A DNA stretch of 64,000 nt from assembly GCA_918807975.1 (NCBI GenBank), contig OU964924.1:2182501-2246500 (forward strand), in the 5' to 3' direction. The notes beneath the pieces were generated by a model that had not been told where the DNA came from, ran no database searches, and saw only the letters and a program-made list of their open reading frames with translations. Positions 1 through 11,975 of the stretch are shown in pieces. The number at the start of each line of letters is the position of its first letter. Positions within the stretch are counted from its first letter, which is position 1. The stretch comes from Aplidium turbinatum (lineage: Eukaryota; Chordata; Ascidiacea; Aplousobranchia; Polyclinidae). The translations under genes and the position numbers were made by a program.

Positions 1-384
1 TCAGTAGCATTCACCTAAACTATGAGACAGCAAGTTAGAATGATTGAATCTACAGCAGTGAACGAATTGTCGCAATCTCTCTGGACTTTCTTTAGTAAGT
101 CAGGAGTTGGTCACTTTGGTTCTGGAGTGTTGTGTTCTAGTACCGGACTTAACTTGGCGACACTGGGCTAGCTTAAAATCGCCATACTTGGAAATAATTA
201 ACCCATGTTGATGCGCAATCTGCTGCAAGCGGAGATGTTGACGATGATATCGAAGACTGCTGCATTCGGGTGCGAAGAAGTGCAGATCACAAGCATGCCA
301 CTTTAAAACGTTTATTTTTCATCAATTGTGGGTGTGGAATTATAGCCTGCCACGACTTGTCAAAGGAAAAGTTAATGTGTAAAA
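1..384. other. Flank with no recognised feature
   Basis: AT-rich sequence; the longest open frames are short and have no domain-like character. It lies downstream of the minus-strand LRR gene. I see nothing functional. Confidence 0.5.
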
Positions 385-1210
385 CAGGGGTCGGCAACCT
401 AGTGTACTACTCGCCAAGGAAAATCATCCGGCCCTCAGCCCCTTCAAACATTAGGGTATTATATGGCTCGGCCTGTGGTATATTATAATCGAATGGGAGA
501 AGTGCTTTTTCATTAATCATTTTGGTAGGCCCATGTCTTTGATTTGCAGTGTTTGTGTTTCTGTGAACAAGGAATTCAACATAAAGCGCCATTATGATAT
601 AAAATATATTATTTTTTCTAAGTTAATGGGTCAAACAAGGAACAACAAAAATAGCTTAAAACAGTAAAGTTCTTTTACAAAGGAAAGGAAAACCAATGCA
701 TCAGAAAATTATTTTTCTAGCTACAAAGCAGCACAATTAGTAGCAAAAGACAAGAAGTCATTGAGCTGATGGCGAGTTTGGGAAAAGATGTATAATGGAT
801 GTTATTGAAAAGTCCAGAGAAAAAAAAATATTTTTTCAGATGTAAGTCTTTCAGTATGAGCCGTAACTCGACGAAAAGAGATATCTTAGAACGTAAAATC
901 TACCAAAAAGATTATTGTGGATCTACAGTTCTTAATAGCGATAGATGAGAGCACAGACACGACAGATAGGCCTACGGCTAAGCTGGCATTACTTGTGCGT
1001 GGAGTAAACAAAGATTTTGATGTTGAACAATTATTTCAGATGTGCCTGTCAAGGATATTACTGCAAGAGCCGGTATTTTAAAAGCATTCTGTCAACGCCT
1101 TGAAGTTATGACTCTGAATCTATCAAAACTGGTATTAGTAGGTTACGGCCCGCCAAGGCCATGTAAAGTTTGGCTTTGGCCCGCTGTTAAAAAAATGTTG
1201 CCGACCCCTG
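385..1210. mobile_element. hAT-like DNA transposon, deleted derivative with transposase remnant
   Basis: The ends are inverted repeats CAGGGGTCGGCAACCT and its complement (right end ATGTTGCCGACCCCTG). The flanks are gtgtaaaa and gtgtaaag, an 8-bp target duplication with one mismatch. The plus strand at about 940-1040 reads DESTDTTD and LALLVRGVNKDFDV, the conserved DEST block of ZBED/GTF2IRD2-like hAT transposases. Open frames are short and interrupted, so it is not autonomous. Confidence 0.85.
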
Positions 1211-1218
1211 GTGTAAAG

Positions 1219-1895
1219 CGACAATACTGAGAGAATCATATATGAAATAAAAAGGCTGTCGAGGATAGTTTTTTGGGGCATTAATAAAAAAGAACATTAT
1301 GAGCCTATTTCAGTGCAAATACATAGTGTGCCATGGTCATGAGTGTGCGGATAATACTTTCTCAGTTGACACAAACGGACAATTTTCTATGCAAGAGGTT
1401 GGCTTTTGTTTCCAACATTTCACAAATGTTTCACAAATTAACATTTCACAAACAGCTAAACATTATCATTCATGTTGCATAACCTAACAAATCCATCTTT
1501 CATTTGAAAAAATCTTGTTGGGAACAAAACGAACGGCTCGCCAGCGCTTTCAGGTGTTCGTTTTGACCTGACTGTTGTGTAATAGCTGGTCGAGACCTTC
1601 CAGTGAAAACATATTTCAACAGAAAACAGCTGTAACTGAGAACAGTATGGTCAAGATAAGGTAGTAGCCTACGGATAGAGCTCAAAGACCAAAACTGCTG
1701 GTGAACCTTGCCGTTCATACCACACTTGGCCAATGCAAATTAAAAGGATGTGGGTGACTTTTGTCTACGACTGTTTTATAACTTAGAAAAAAAAACAAGG
1801 CAACAGCTGTCGTTTTTGTCAAAGTCACCAATAACGAATGCATGCACTGGTACTAAAACTGAAATTATTTTCCAAATTTTTGATGCGATTCATCT
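1219..1895. other. 3' flank of the LRR gene
   Basis: AT-rich, presumably containing the LRR gene's 3' UTR. No clear polyadenylation signal could be fixed on the minus strand, and no other feature is recognised. Confidence 0.4.
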
Positions 1896-2213
1896 CTATG
1901 CCTGAGCAGCACTCGACTGTTTGGCCGGAGTCCACCTTTGACTGCTTGTAGTTGAAGTTTTTCTTTCCCCCTTTTGTTGTTTACGGGACTTGCACCATAG
2001 AAACGAAACAATAGCAATAACAAGGAGAACTCCTATGACGCACACACTCGCAATAAGTGCAGTCTTATTGTACCAAGGTCCACATGTTTTGTTGTACTCT
2101 GTAGGCGTGACGTCTAATACCTTTGAACCAATCAAATCCTTCGGTGAAGAACACGTGATCAGGTTAATGTCGTAGAAATGTTTTTGGGTTTGATTAACTG
2201 CAGTTAAAAATGT
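1896..2213 (-). CDS. LRR receptor last exon: rest of LRRCT, TM helix and cytoplasmic tail
   Basis: The acceptor TTTGCTTTGCAG precedes 2213. The exon supplies the second half of the LRRCT (TFLTAVNQ, ITCSSPKDLIG, YNKTC), a 20-residue hydrophobic helix, a KSRKQQKGERK basic stretch and about 20 Ser/Thr-rich residues before the stop at 1896. The tail has no ITIM, TIR or kinase signature. No AATAAA was found close to the stop. Confidence 0.85.
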   Translation of the reverse strand, partial: TFLTAVNQTQKHFYDINLITCSSPKDLIGSKVLDVTPTEYNKTCGPWYNKTALIASVCVIGVLLVIAIVSFLWCKSRKQQKGERKTSTTSSQRWTPAKQSSAAQA

Positions 2214-5200
2214 CTGCAAAGCAAAACAATGCATCGGGATGTGATCAGATAGAACTAGGTAAATATTGGTATTTTCTGTGCAATTCCAACAATAATCAAC
2301 AACCCAATGGATTGAACGATGTAGCAAAGACGGTGGTGGTATGGAAATACTTTACCAACCGGTTATCTCATTCACTAGCAGAATGCTATATTGATCTGAT
2401 ACAAATGCAGTGGCACATTGGCTGGTATAAGCTTTTTACTATCCGGTTTGCAAAAGTCACTATAACTTCAAGAACAGGTTCGTACGAGCCGGTTGATTTC
2501 CATCATTGGATAAAAGGAAGGTTGTACGCAGACAGAAAAATCCGTCATTTTTACATTGATTTAACGTCTGCAATCTAAAAATGACGGATTGTGCTGTCTG
2601 AATATGTGTTATAAGAAGAAGACCAAGCGAGCATAATTTTGAGTATAAATTTGAACATTGTGCACAAAAAATTAATGTTTTACTTTTTGAAACAAAGCCA
2701 ACTGAACAGTTCAGCCATACTGTACCTTCAGAACTGTTATCAAATCATCCACATGTCTGAGAATCTGGTTAGTTAACAGCCTAATAAATAAATCTTAATG
2801 AAGACTTTTCACCAGATCAAAATAACTTTTGCAACTGTCCAAGCTGAATCCAGATCCAGGAGGTTTATATAACATTCAGCAAGGAATATTTCCATTACAC
2901 AAAGAAGCGAATGTAAAATGTAAATTAATTTTTTTATTTGAACATTACATCTCACCTCAAGAGAGCAATCACAATTCCAAGGATTCCCTCCAGCCCACAT
3001 ATAAAGATTCTGATTGGTTAATATGTTAATTGTGTCTCCGTCTAACCAGGACAAGCTACAGTTGTCCATGGAAAGTCTATAAACTGAGTGACGAAACGTA
3101 TTGAACGCATTTTTTGAAATTGAAGTCAATTGTCTGTTTTCGGTCAAATATAATCCCAGAAGACCAGATATATTTCGAAACATTCTGTCATCAACCTTTG
3201 AAAGTCTATTGTACTGTAAAATATCAAAAAACAAAAAAAAATAAATGAGATTATTCGCTGAGCATTTTATTTAAATACACAAAATGAGAACATTGTGAAA
3301 TAAGCTTTATTTTCATGTCAAAACTGTCTAAAACACGACGTTTAACACCAATGGAATGATGTATTGTCAATTATTGTCTGTTTTACACTCCACTGAAAAC
3401 GAGTTATAAAAAATTAGATACTTGAAATGAATAGTCTAACTTAAGCCTACATATTTTTTGCATCTCAAAATAATAAAAGACGATGCGATAACAGCAAAGT
3501 AGACTACAGCGAAACAACAGGTTAGGCTGCTTCACAACCGTTCAGCATAAATACGTTGGAGGATGAAGCAGTGTGTTTGAAACATTGTGAAAACTAAACT
3601 TCATTTCACAAACAAAATTGAATCAGTGTTATCAAAGTAACCTTTTTTTGACGATCGCGTAAAGGATGAAACAGGCTGTGAAGGTTACTTTGATAGTAGT
3701 GATTCAATTTAATTGAATTAGCTTTTCTTAGCATTGCGCTTGTCATTGAGCACTTTTGTGGTATTCATACCATTTATCGTATGAATTAATCAGACATGTT
3801 GATTGACAAAAGGTTTGAATAAAACGTACAGTTGATAACTTTGCAGTAGCCTACATTAGTTAGTAGTAAAGGTACAAAATATTGTAATCTTTCAGCTTGC
3901 ATTAGTCGACCACAATGCATGTTATGGACAAGTATTGTTTACATTATACAAAAAACCATTGTTATGAAACAACTACTGTAGGCTACTTACCGACAGGTCC
4001 AGCCATGCTAAAGATGTTGCTCCAGCGAATGCGCCTTCTTCTATGGTCTCTATTGCATTTTCATTGACAAACAGTTCATAAAGTGTCGCAGCATCGTCCA
4101 GCGGTCCTTTTGTCAGAGCATCTATGTTTCCACCAGTAGCGTATATTTGACGAGTCGTACTCGCTATCTTCGGAAGCTTGTCCAATTGATTCTCGCCGTA
4201 GTCAATCAAATACATGTCAGTTGCTTCAGCACCAAGAGAGTCTGGAATCGACCGAAGTTGGTTTCCAGATAGACCAACATACAAAAGTTTACTATAATAA
4301 AAAATACAAGATTTGAAATAATGATAATAGCCCGTATGCATTACAAAAAATACAGTTACTACTCATTAAGAACCTGTTTCACCTTTTTAGGATCATTAGA
4401 AGGAACTTATTCAAATAGAATATTCACTTGATTTTATTACATCTTATATCAAATAGATTATCTTATTTAAATAGGAACTTTCTGATGATCCTAATAACGT
4501 GAAACAGGCTGTTGTTAAGGTTTTTAATGAGTAGAAATTGAATTTGATATAATTTGCTCTACTTGGCTTTTTTGCTTAGCTTTGAGCACTTTTTGTAGTA
4601 TTAATAGCATTTATTGTATAATATATATCCAGGGTTAAACGGACATGGACCCCAAATTAAGGACAACCAAAAAATTAAATTTTCGTACGAAACGAAAGTT
4701 TTTGAACAAATCTTTGCATTTATAGAAGCCATGACATATCACATTCCATATTTTTTGCCAGAAACAATCTGTTTCAGCAACTGCTTGCTAGAAAATACTT
4801 CGTGCACCCCAGGTCTGAGTTTACCTTTACCTGCAGCAGGATTTTAACTGTCCTATCACTAAGTCTGTTCCTTTCCTTGATCAACTGAGCCGAAACAAGA
4901 AATAACCGTCGCTCCACGAAAGCATTACTGACCGGAAGGGAGAAGATGATGGTACCCAGCTTGTAGAGCAACAGAAAAGAGTCGTCTTCAATAAAGATCT
5001 TCATCCACTTGTCTTCAGGTTTATCTTTGTCGGCTGCATATCCGAGTGGTGAGAGCCCTAGAACGGCAATCGAAAGGACGGCGGTTCGACATCGCTCAAG
5101 AGCATCCAGCTGTGTCTTTGGCACGACGCTTAAAGGCATGCCTGAAGGTGGACACGAAGATTGACTTCCTTGCCTCCCGTCCACTTACTCTAAATCTTCA

Positions 5201-6995
5201 ACTACCGGGTGTAAGCCTGGATTCAACAAACAGGTTCATCTTTGCTGAACACATCATCAGGAATCTTCTTGAGCAGAGCATTAACAGCCGAGACCTCATC
5301 GAACAACTCATCATTCATTACCATTGGCGGATCAATTTGCTTCGCCCACGCCTTAATTTCCTCGTACTCAATTGTTTGATCTCTTAGCAGGGACCACTTG
5401 AAGTACTTTGGATGCTTCTCAAATCGATATCACTTTTTGATATACCGTATTCCATAAAATATTGAAACTTTGTAATTGTTGAAAAAAAGACAAAATAATA
5501 CAATTTCGGTAAAGAGGTCACTTTCTTCAACCACAGACATATACAACCAAGCAACCACACGGCATTTAACATAATCCATTAAAATTGAACATAAAGTATA
5601 AGCTACAAACGTTTTCGGCCATACACGCGTTAGCCCTTATCAAGTAACAAAAAATAACTGCTTATCATATCTACAATGAAAATGAATAACTGATCTAAAC
5701 ACTGAATTGAAAAACGAAATGCAAAATGAAACGGCATGTGCCTTTCTCCTATGCTCTTTTAATGGATTATGTTAAATGCCGTGTGGTTGCTTGGTTGTAT
5801 ATGTCTGTGGTTGAAGACAAAATAAGGACTCAAGTTAAAAACAACGACAATGAATGTTTTTTAAGACATTATTGTCACTTAAAGTAATGACAAATCTTAG
5901 AAATAAATACAGTATGGCAACCCTGTATATATATTAGAAATGTAATGCAAGTCCAATATGTATCTTGTCGCACATGTGAGGTCAAAATATTCTAACACTT
6001 TCAGTTTTTCATTGATCAGTTTCAATATCAGTTTCTCTGCTTAGTGAACCCACAAAAAAATAAAACTGAAGAATCCCCAACAGCATTTGCTGGCCTGGCT
6101 ACATACTGTACAAGTACAAGCAAACATAAAACAAATAATTAACATAAACAAACACAATAAACAACAACAATCATAAATACCAAACAGAAAAATGACCTTA
6201 AATTCTTGAAGGCAGAATCGTCGACTGAGTTTAAATTGTTGCTGCAGAAAGAGACTTGAACCAACTCCTCAAAGTCCCGAAGCAATCTCGCGCTGATTGT
6301 TGTCAGTTTATTATCGTTCAAATTCAAAACCTTCACGCTTGTCATCCCAGCAAATACGTCATCAGGCAGCGTAGTAATTTCATTTTGGTTCAATGTCAGG
6401 TACTTCAGCGTGCCAGTAGTCGCGATGAAAGCTGTTTCGTCTACGTCGGAAATGACGTTCCGGTGCAAGTACAGGAACCTGAAATTATAGCGTAGTAAGT
6501 ACGTCATAATACATGTTCTTCTTATGTCGTGTTATGACACAGAAGAGTAGTGAAAACTTATAGAATTTTCCATTTTACTTGTTACAAGAATAACTTTATA
6601 AATTATTTTGTATTTCAGCCAAAAGGGTGAATGATATTGTCGAGGTTGAGTGAAACTGCTTGCTGCTTAACCCATGGAACATAAGAATAACTTGTTATGC
6701 TGTAAAATATTTTTTTTAATATTATTATAATGCTTATTAATTAACTTCCATATAACTCGTTTTGACGCCTATGACGCTAACCGTCGATTGTTAATAAGCT
6801 AGGTTGCTAATCCATGTTCTTGTAAATTGTACTCACTCTAGTTTCACAAGCGACTGAAATGCGTTCTTTGGTAAAGTTGTGATTTGATTATTCTGGAGGA
6901 ACAACTCAGTTGTGTTTGCGGGTATTCCATGTGGAATGGCAACAAGGTCTCTGCGCGCACAATCCACTATCCATGAGCCTGCTCCTCCAAAGCAA
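1896..6995 (-). CDS. Leucine-rich-repeat single-pass membrane receptor (five 3' coding exons)
   Basis: Five minus-strand exons join in frame: 6995-6837, 6478-6197, 4291-3991, 3213-2956 and 2213-1896 (stop TAG). Acceptors have good pyrimidine tracts. Junction phases agree (2, 2, 2, 0, 0), and each junction falls inside a continuous LRR or LRRCT pattern. The order is a cysteine LRRNT cap (ending VDC), about 11 LRRs of the LxxLxLxxNxL type, an LRRCT cap (NPWNCDCSLE, closed by ITCSSP and NKTC), one hydrophobic helix (ALIASVCVIGVLLVIAIVS), a basic stop-transfer stretch and a short Ser/Thr-rich tail ending SSAAQA. The first visible exon starts in phase 2 with the LRRNT, so a signal-peptide exon must lie further upstream; I did not find it. 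LRR surface proteins of this form act in adhesion, signalling or immunity. No orthologue can be named. The donor after 6197 (GTCATT) is weak. Confidence 0.85.
2529..2600. repeat. Palindromic MITE copy (CAGACAG family)
   Basis: The ends are CAGACAG and CTGTCTG, with inner arms AAATCCGTCATTTTTA and TAAAAATGACGGATT. It lies in the LRR gene intron 2214-2955. One of at least 11 copies in the window. Confidence 0.75.
3595..3785. repeat. Inverted-repeat element, copy 1 of a family in LRR introns
   Basis: ATTGAATCAGTGTTATCAAA near 3617 is mirrored by its near complement around 3685-3708, with a short spacer containing AACAGGCTGTG. The right half (AACAGGCTG to TGAGCACTTTTGT to CATTTATCGTAT) is repeated at 4506-4625, so both belong to one repeat family. 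Confidence 0.55.
4370..4625. repeat. Inverted-repeat element, copy 2 of the same family
   Basis: CCTGTTTCAC, then TTAGGATCATTAGAAG, at 4373-4413 is mirrored by TGATGATCCTAATAACGTG and AAACAGG up to about 4511. The following segment matches the right half of the copy at 3595-3785. It lies in LRR intron 4292-6196. Confidence 0.6.
5034..5235 (+). repeat. tRNA-derived SINE, family 1
   Basis: The head has an A-box-like CCGAGTGGTGAGAGC and a B-box-like CGGTTCGACAT. The body matches the copy at 30240: CTGTGTCTTTGGCACGAC, a GGTGGACACGAAGATTG block and TCTAAATCTTCAACTACC. It sits in LRR intron 4292-6196. Confidence 0.8.
5525..5816. mobile_element. Fold-back element with 60-bp perfect arms and a hammerhead-like motif in its loop
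   Basis: Arms 5525-5584 and 5757-5816 are exact reverse complements (60 of 60 by eye), separated by 172 bp. In the loop the minus strand at about 5596-5646 reads UUGAUAA, a short stem (GGCUA with UGGCC), GAAA, ACGUUU, then a segment able to pair with the bases before the UUGAUAA box. This is the order of a hammerhead ribozyme with a very short helix III, as described for Penelope-like retroelements. Assignment to that class is inference. Confidence 0.65.
6837..6995 (-). CDS. LRR receptor exon: LRRNT cap and first repeat
   Basis: The acceptor is a clean pyrimidine run ending TTCAG just before 6995. The exon codes CFGGAGSWIVDC, then IPHGIPANTTEL and LFLQNNQITTLP, the usual LRRNT-to-LRR1 join. 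The donor is GTGAGT after 6837. Open frame continues upstream of the acceptor through a SINE (7023-7207); this is read-through, not coding. Confidence 0.82.
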
Positions 6996-7022
6996 CTGAA
7001 CAAAAATACAATCGCGGTCATA

Positions 7023-7207
7023 TCCAGACTTAGGCTCAGTGGTTGAAGATGTAGATTAAGCGGACAATAAGGCAAGTAAGCCAACCACCATGTCCACCTT
7101 TGGACATGCCAATTTGGACAATTTAAGTGTCCTGCCAAAGACAAAGCCACATGTTCTTGAGCGGTATCGAACTGTGGGGCCCCTTTGAGTGCTGTACCAG
7201 GGCTGTC
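7023..7207 (-). repeat. tRNA-derived SINE, family 1
   Basis: On the minus strand it carries a degenerate B box near 7165-7180, then TGTCCTGCC-, GACATGCCAA- and GTGGACATGG-type body blocks and the TCTTCAACCACTGAGCC tail seen in the copy at 30240. It lies 5' of the first visible LRR exon and is partly open in that exon's frame. Confidence 0.7.
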
Positions 7208-7229
7208 ACCGCTTAAGAGCAGCAAGCAA

Positions 7230-7330
7230 TTAGCAGTGGCAAAGACAATACAACAAAGTCTTGAATTTCTCAGAACCAAACCATAACTCAGAGGTTTCAG
7301 ATTCGAATCCCATCTAGGCATGTCAATGGT
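7230..7330 (+). repeat. tRNA-like SINE head (unassigned)
   Basis: A B-box-like GATTCGAATCCCATC at about 7300 follows an A-box-like ACTCAGAGG. The sequence after it (TGTCTACTTGCCAAGG) is unlike either SINE family described here. Spacing is poor for a working tRNA. Confidence 0.35.
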
Positions 7331-7556
7331 TTGATGATTTATCCACCCACTGAGAAAACTTTTCCTGGCAGGGGTGTCTACTTGCCAAGGTTTTAAACCA
7401 AAGATTCAAGCACGGCCACCGCAGCCCGTTGTTGTCATTCATATGAAACAGGGAATTTTTGACCAGCAGAATAGTAAAACTTAAAGTATTCTTTTTGCTC
7501 GGTAATCAAGTGCGCGGACCGCAGAGGTCAGCTTTTCTTTTAGGAAGGAAATATCC

Positions 7557-7645
7557 CAGACAGCAAAATGCTTCAATTTAACGTTGCAGACATTCAACGT
7601 CTGTAGACGTCGAATCAATGTAAAAATGGTGGATTTTGCTTTCTG
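7557..7645. repeat. Palindromic MITE copy (CAGACAG family), diverged left arm
   Basis: It starts CAGACAGCAAAATG and ends GGATTTTGCTTTCTG, with the core CAACGTCTGTAGACGTCG and AATCAATGTAAAAATGG. Confidence 0.7.
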
Positions 7646-10600
7646 AGATATGACAGTTTGACACCGCGCCTGCGCGACGCTCAGACGAACGTCTGTTTGA
7701 CACTCATCGAAAACAAGCGATTGTGTCTTTGGAGAGACACTTATTGAAACAGCTGAAGGCGAAGATAAAGATTGATTTCAATACCATTTTGTCTTTAAAT
7801 CTTATAAGTAGAATTAGTAGAATATAAGTAGAAATAAGTATAATCGATCTAACAAAGTTAAGAAGCTTAAATACTTGTGTTACGGCTGCGTGATCCTCCG
7901 CTCCTTGCGTATTTTTTAATGTTTGTGTTTTATCCGGCAACCCTGTTTTTCTTATCTTTCTAAAATGTGGCCAGTTTGAAAACACTTAAAAGAAAGCTTG
8001 GTACTAAGTTTAAGTCGTCATTAGTGAAAATGAATAGTTGTATGTTGTCCTTATTAAGTCGATCGGAACTGCCACAAGGAAATCTGTACTTGAATTGGTA
8101 TGTAATTTCACATTTATCTGTTGTATACTATCTGCATTGCTGTGTTACTTGTCCTGGTATCTAGTGTGTTGTGCTCAATCTGTGCTGTGCAAGTACACAA
8201 ATTTAATAGTAAACCTGGTCTAATCAAATACTATGCTGTTGGGCTCATATCCGGCATACCCTTTATGTTGTAGTTTGTGTGTAATGTTATTTGGTGTTTG
8301 ATGCATAGGGTAGCCTATCATTATTAACATGCCCTGATATAATTTGTCATCTGCCCTATGGTTACTTAGATTTGTTGAAGCCTGAGTCCATTGGTAAATG
8401 TTGTTGTAGATTGTTCGTTTGGAAGAAATTCAGTTTTCTCTTTGGGTCTTGGTTTCGCCAACGTCAGGTACATACTTTGTGCGATTTGGTTTACCGTATT
8501 TAGATGCAAATGATGTCGTAAGAACAAGACAATTAAGAATAGCAGCATACATTGTATGAACATTTGGTTTATTATGTGCGAGTGTAAATATGTGTGTAGG
8601 TTAGGCACCTGTCTAAGTCTCGTTTGTTTATTGCAGTTATCGTCAGTCTTCGCCTTGACATCAATCAATATACACAACAATTCAATTGGCGTGGTTGTAC
8701 ATTGGAGTCCAGAGGAGGCTGTCGCATTAAAAACCTATACTGACAGGCTGGTAAACTGCTGACGCTGTCAAAGCAACTGATGTTAGCCACAACTTGCATG
8801 AAAATAATACTAGCTAGTTAGTGATTGACTGTGTTTGATTGGTTACAAATTATAGCAACAACTTAGTGGCCAGTTACTCTCAGTTTTACAAGTAATGAGT
8901 GTTTCACTTTTGATACATTACAAGACTTAATAAAGTTTAAAGAAGCAATAACCTAGCATTCCATGAATGATCACCTGCATTCCTGAGGGCAGCAATCCAC
9001 CGCTGACAACCAACATGACGTCATGAAGAGGAACACAAGAGAGATCAATGAAGTGCCCATTTCAAATAATATTCTTCAAACTTCAAACTATCTTTGAACC
9101 GACTATGTTATAATTCTAGGTGCTTTGCTCATTAAAAAATTGAAACATCATTATTAAAGACGCAATTTGTCTTTGGCATGACAAATTAAATTTGGGTCAT
9201 GTAAGAAGCTAACGCTGCAGGACGCAATGTTTCGATATCTTTGGATTTCTTTATTTGTGATATTCACACTGATCAAAACATAGTCATAAAAACAAATGAA
9301 GCAGAAATACAGATTTACTTAAATCAACCATCACAACACACGAAGCAGCAACAAATCACCTTTCTTTCAAGATAAGCTTTTCAGCATTTTACAGACTAGT
9401 TCTTTAGTTAAGCAACTTACTGCATATAACCGAAAATTTGTTGGGAGCAGTTTCAAAATTTAATGATGCGTGTGGATAATTTACAAAGTAAAAGAAAACG
9501 TTCTTCTTATAAGTTTGTTTAAAAATTAAAATTTCTCAAGGCTTTCAGGGCTCATTACATAACCTCATCATCTAGCTTTGAGCTAAGGAAACTTTTGTGT
9601 TTGAATTCCTCAAATTCTATGGGAATATTGAGGTTCATGAACCGTTATCAAAATATGTTTTTAACCTTTCAGCATTCTCGTGGTACTTGATAAGAATTAA
9701 TAACAATTGGAATTCTGTAGTCACATTACAAATCTCTGTTCACACAAACATCACTGCATGGTTTGTTGCGTCGCTATGATTGACTGACTAACATGGCATC
9801 GGACATGCCCTTAAAGAAATTCTCACTTGTTTAACACTCGCAAAGAAGAAGATTAGTATTCTAAGCTTTAGTGATCAAGATATTACATTTCCTTTTGTAA
9901 CTTTATCGTAACAAACGTTAGAGGTAAAAAAAACTAAGAAATTTTATATTGTCTCGATATTGAACAAACATAGAAACATCGAGGACTTGCAACAAAACTC
10001 GCTCTGCCTAGGTTTTAATTTGACAACAAAATCTGCAATAATAATTCCTAAAGTAATAAGAATTATATTTCCGGAACTTTGAGCATTGTTACCGGTTTCA
10101 CCACTAAAATCTGCAGTTAGAAATTTAAAAAACTTTAACGCAAGAAAGTAAAAACACGTTACAGAAATTCAAAACAATTTTGATTAATTAAAGTTGCAAA
10201 ACTGTAATTTTGCCGTCAAACCCTTTGTTACTTTGCTTTAAATTTTTTATAATTTATCAGTTTTCATTTCAACTTATATCACAGAACAGCCAAAAATTTC
10301 TTATAGACTACCAACTACCACAAAACTGCTTCTCTACAAAAGTTACACCGTCGCAATTGAACCAAATATAAATAACTCGATTGATTTATTTATATCTGGT
10401 TAAACATGGTTGAGTTAAATATCTGGTTGAGTTAAATAAGCAAAATATTTGCAACATTTCAAAATACTTTGATTTTGAAGAGCTTAGCTTGAGTCTGGCT
10501 ATATAGTTCCATAAGATACCCAGTTACAGCGCTGAAGTTGTATCAGCTTTACTGTTGTAATATTTACATTATTGTAGTAGGCATCACATCACGCCATATG

Positions 10601-10807
10601 GATAAGCACGTAACAACCGGAAGTATAACTTGTATATTTTTGGGTAAATAGATAAATGATGATCCTTATGCTTGTTCAATATTCAATAAAATCAAAACTT
10701 TACAAATTTAAAGATTATCTTTTTCCCAACTTGATATAACTGAATGGAATGATTCTCGTCCGAAACATTTCTGACTGAAGTAGAACAGAGAAAGAGAAAT
10801 ATCTATA

Positions 10808-11006
10808 CAGGGTGGGCCAAAAGTAAGCTTACAGTTATTAAACCTTTTTTGTGTGCTGTTTTCTGTTTCTTTTCTGTTAAACAGTTTCTGTGTAAGATAT
10901 AACAAGCATTCTTGAAATTTAAAAGTACCCACATGGAAACAATAAATTTACTTTTAGACCCAAACCCTACTTTTTATATCTGTAAGCCTACTTTTGGCCC
11001 ACCCTG
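10808..11006. mobile_element. mariner-like MITE, 199 bp
   Basis: The inverted ends are CAGGGTGGGCCAAAAGTAAG and the complement of CTACTTTTGGCCCACCCTG, flanked on both sides by TA, the target duplication of Tc1/mariner elements. The inside has no transposase-like frame. Confidence 0.85.
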
Positions 11007-11452
11007 TATTTTTCAATCAGATTTATAATACAGTAGATTTAGTATAATTTGTCAGTTCGCATGATTTGCCACATTATTTGTCACATTTGAATTTGCTCTA
11101 TTTTTCAAAATGGCGTTAAAAACTCGCATTGGCTGATAATTACAATAGAACACAGCAGCACACCCATGATTAGTTAGTGTTTTAAGGTATTGTGGCGATC
11201 CCCGCTGCACAATAAAAAAAAAAGAAGTAAATTATTTTCTGGCAACGCTGTCAAAAATAAAATGACTGAGTATTCCTGCCTCGTTTTTTCCTTCTTTTCT
11301 TGGTGTACTGGTGCTCTGAGTGAATATGTTTTATCTGGGATTCTGGTGGGAGGAAAAACAAAAGAAATGAAGCTGAAGCATCCCGGAAATTTGAAGTGAA
11401 CCAAAGAAAAGACAAAGTTGGAGTTGTAATTTACTTTTGGGCAGAGTTGAAT

Positions 11453-11557
11453 TCTAGTAAAATTGTATCTGTACCGTAATTAGTAACTCTAGTTAAATTG
11501 TATCTGTACCGTAATTAATAACTCTAGTTAAATTGTATCTGTACCGTAATTGATTCA
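11453..11557. repeat. Minisatellite, three 35-bp units
   Basis: Units start at 11453, 11488 and 11523 with TCTAGTWAAATTGTATCTGT and continue ACCGTAATTR. Units 1 and 2 differ at only two or three positions. Confidence 0.9.
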
Positions 11558-11799
11558 GTAAACATATTCTGTCATTAACGTATTCTGTCATTCGTAGTTG
11601 TCCATAGAATAGGTTGAAGAATTTAAGTCGGGAGCCCTTCTGGTGGTCAGATCGCAAATAGGATAACCCTCTCATAGTTAAAATCCGCAGTATTTTATAT
11701 CAACCGCAGCCAAGCAATAACAAACTCAATTTCTCAGCGATATTTCTTAAAGGGCTTGTAACTATTTTTAATTTGCATAAATTGCCTGTCGGCTGCTTT

Positions 11800-11975
11800 T
11801 CATGCTGGTGAAAGCGTATGCAACAAGACATTCCAGAGTGCGTAGGTTCGATACCACCCCAGGGCGCACTGCTGTTTCTTGGCTAGACAATGGCTGAAAG
11901 TGGACACGAAAATCTGCGTTCCTGCCTTCCATCCATTCAGTGCAAACCTTCTACTACAATACATAGGCCTGGAGA
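11800..11975 (+). repeat. tRNA-derived SINE, family 1, diverged
   Basis: It carries a degenerate A box (CTGGTGAAAGC), a B box (AGGTTCGATACCACC), and the body GAAAGTGGACACGAAAATC followed by CTTCCATCCATTCAGTGC, matching the family 1 body order. Confidence 0.65.

Noticed and set aside
6996-7321. Open frame extending the LRR exon upstream to an ATG
   Set aside because: It runs through a SINE and has no signal peptide. A strong acceptor (TTTTTGTTCAG) sits exactly before the LRRNT cysteine.
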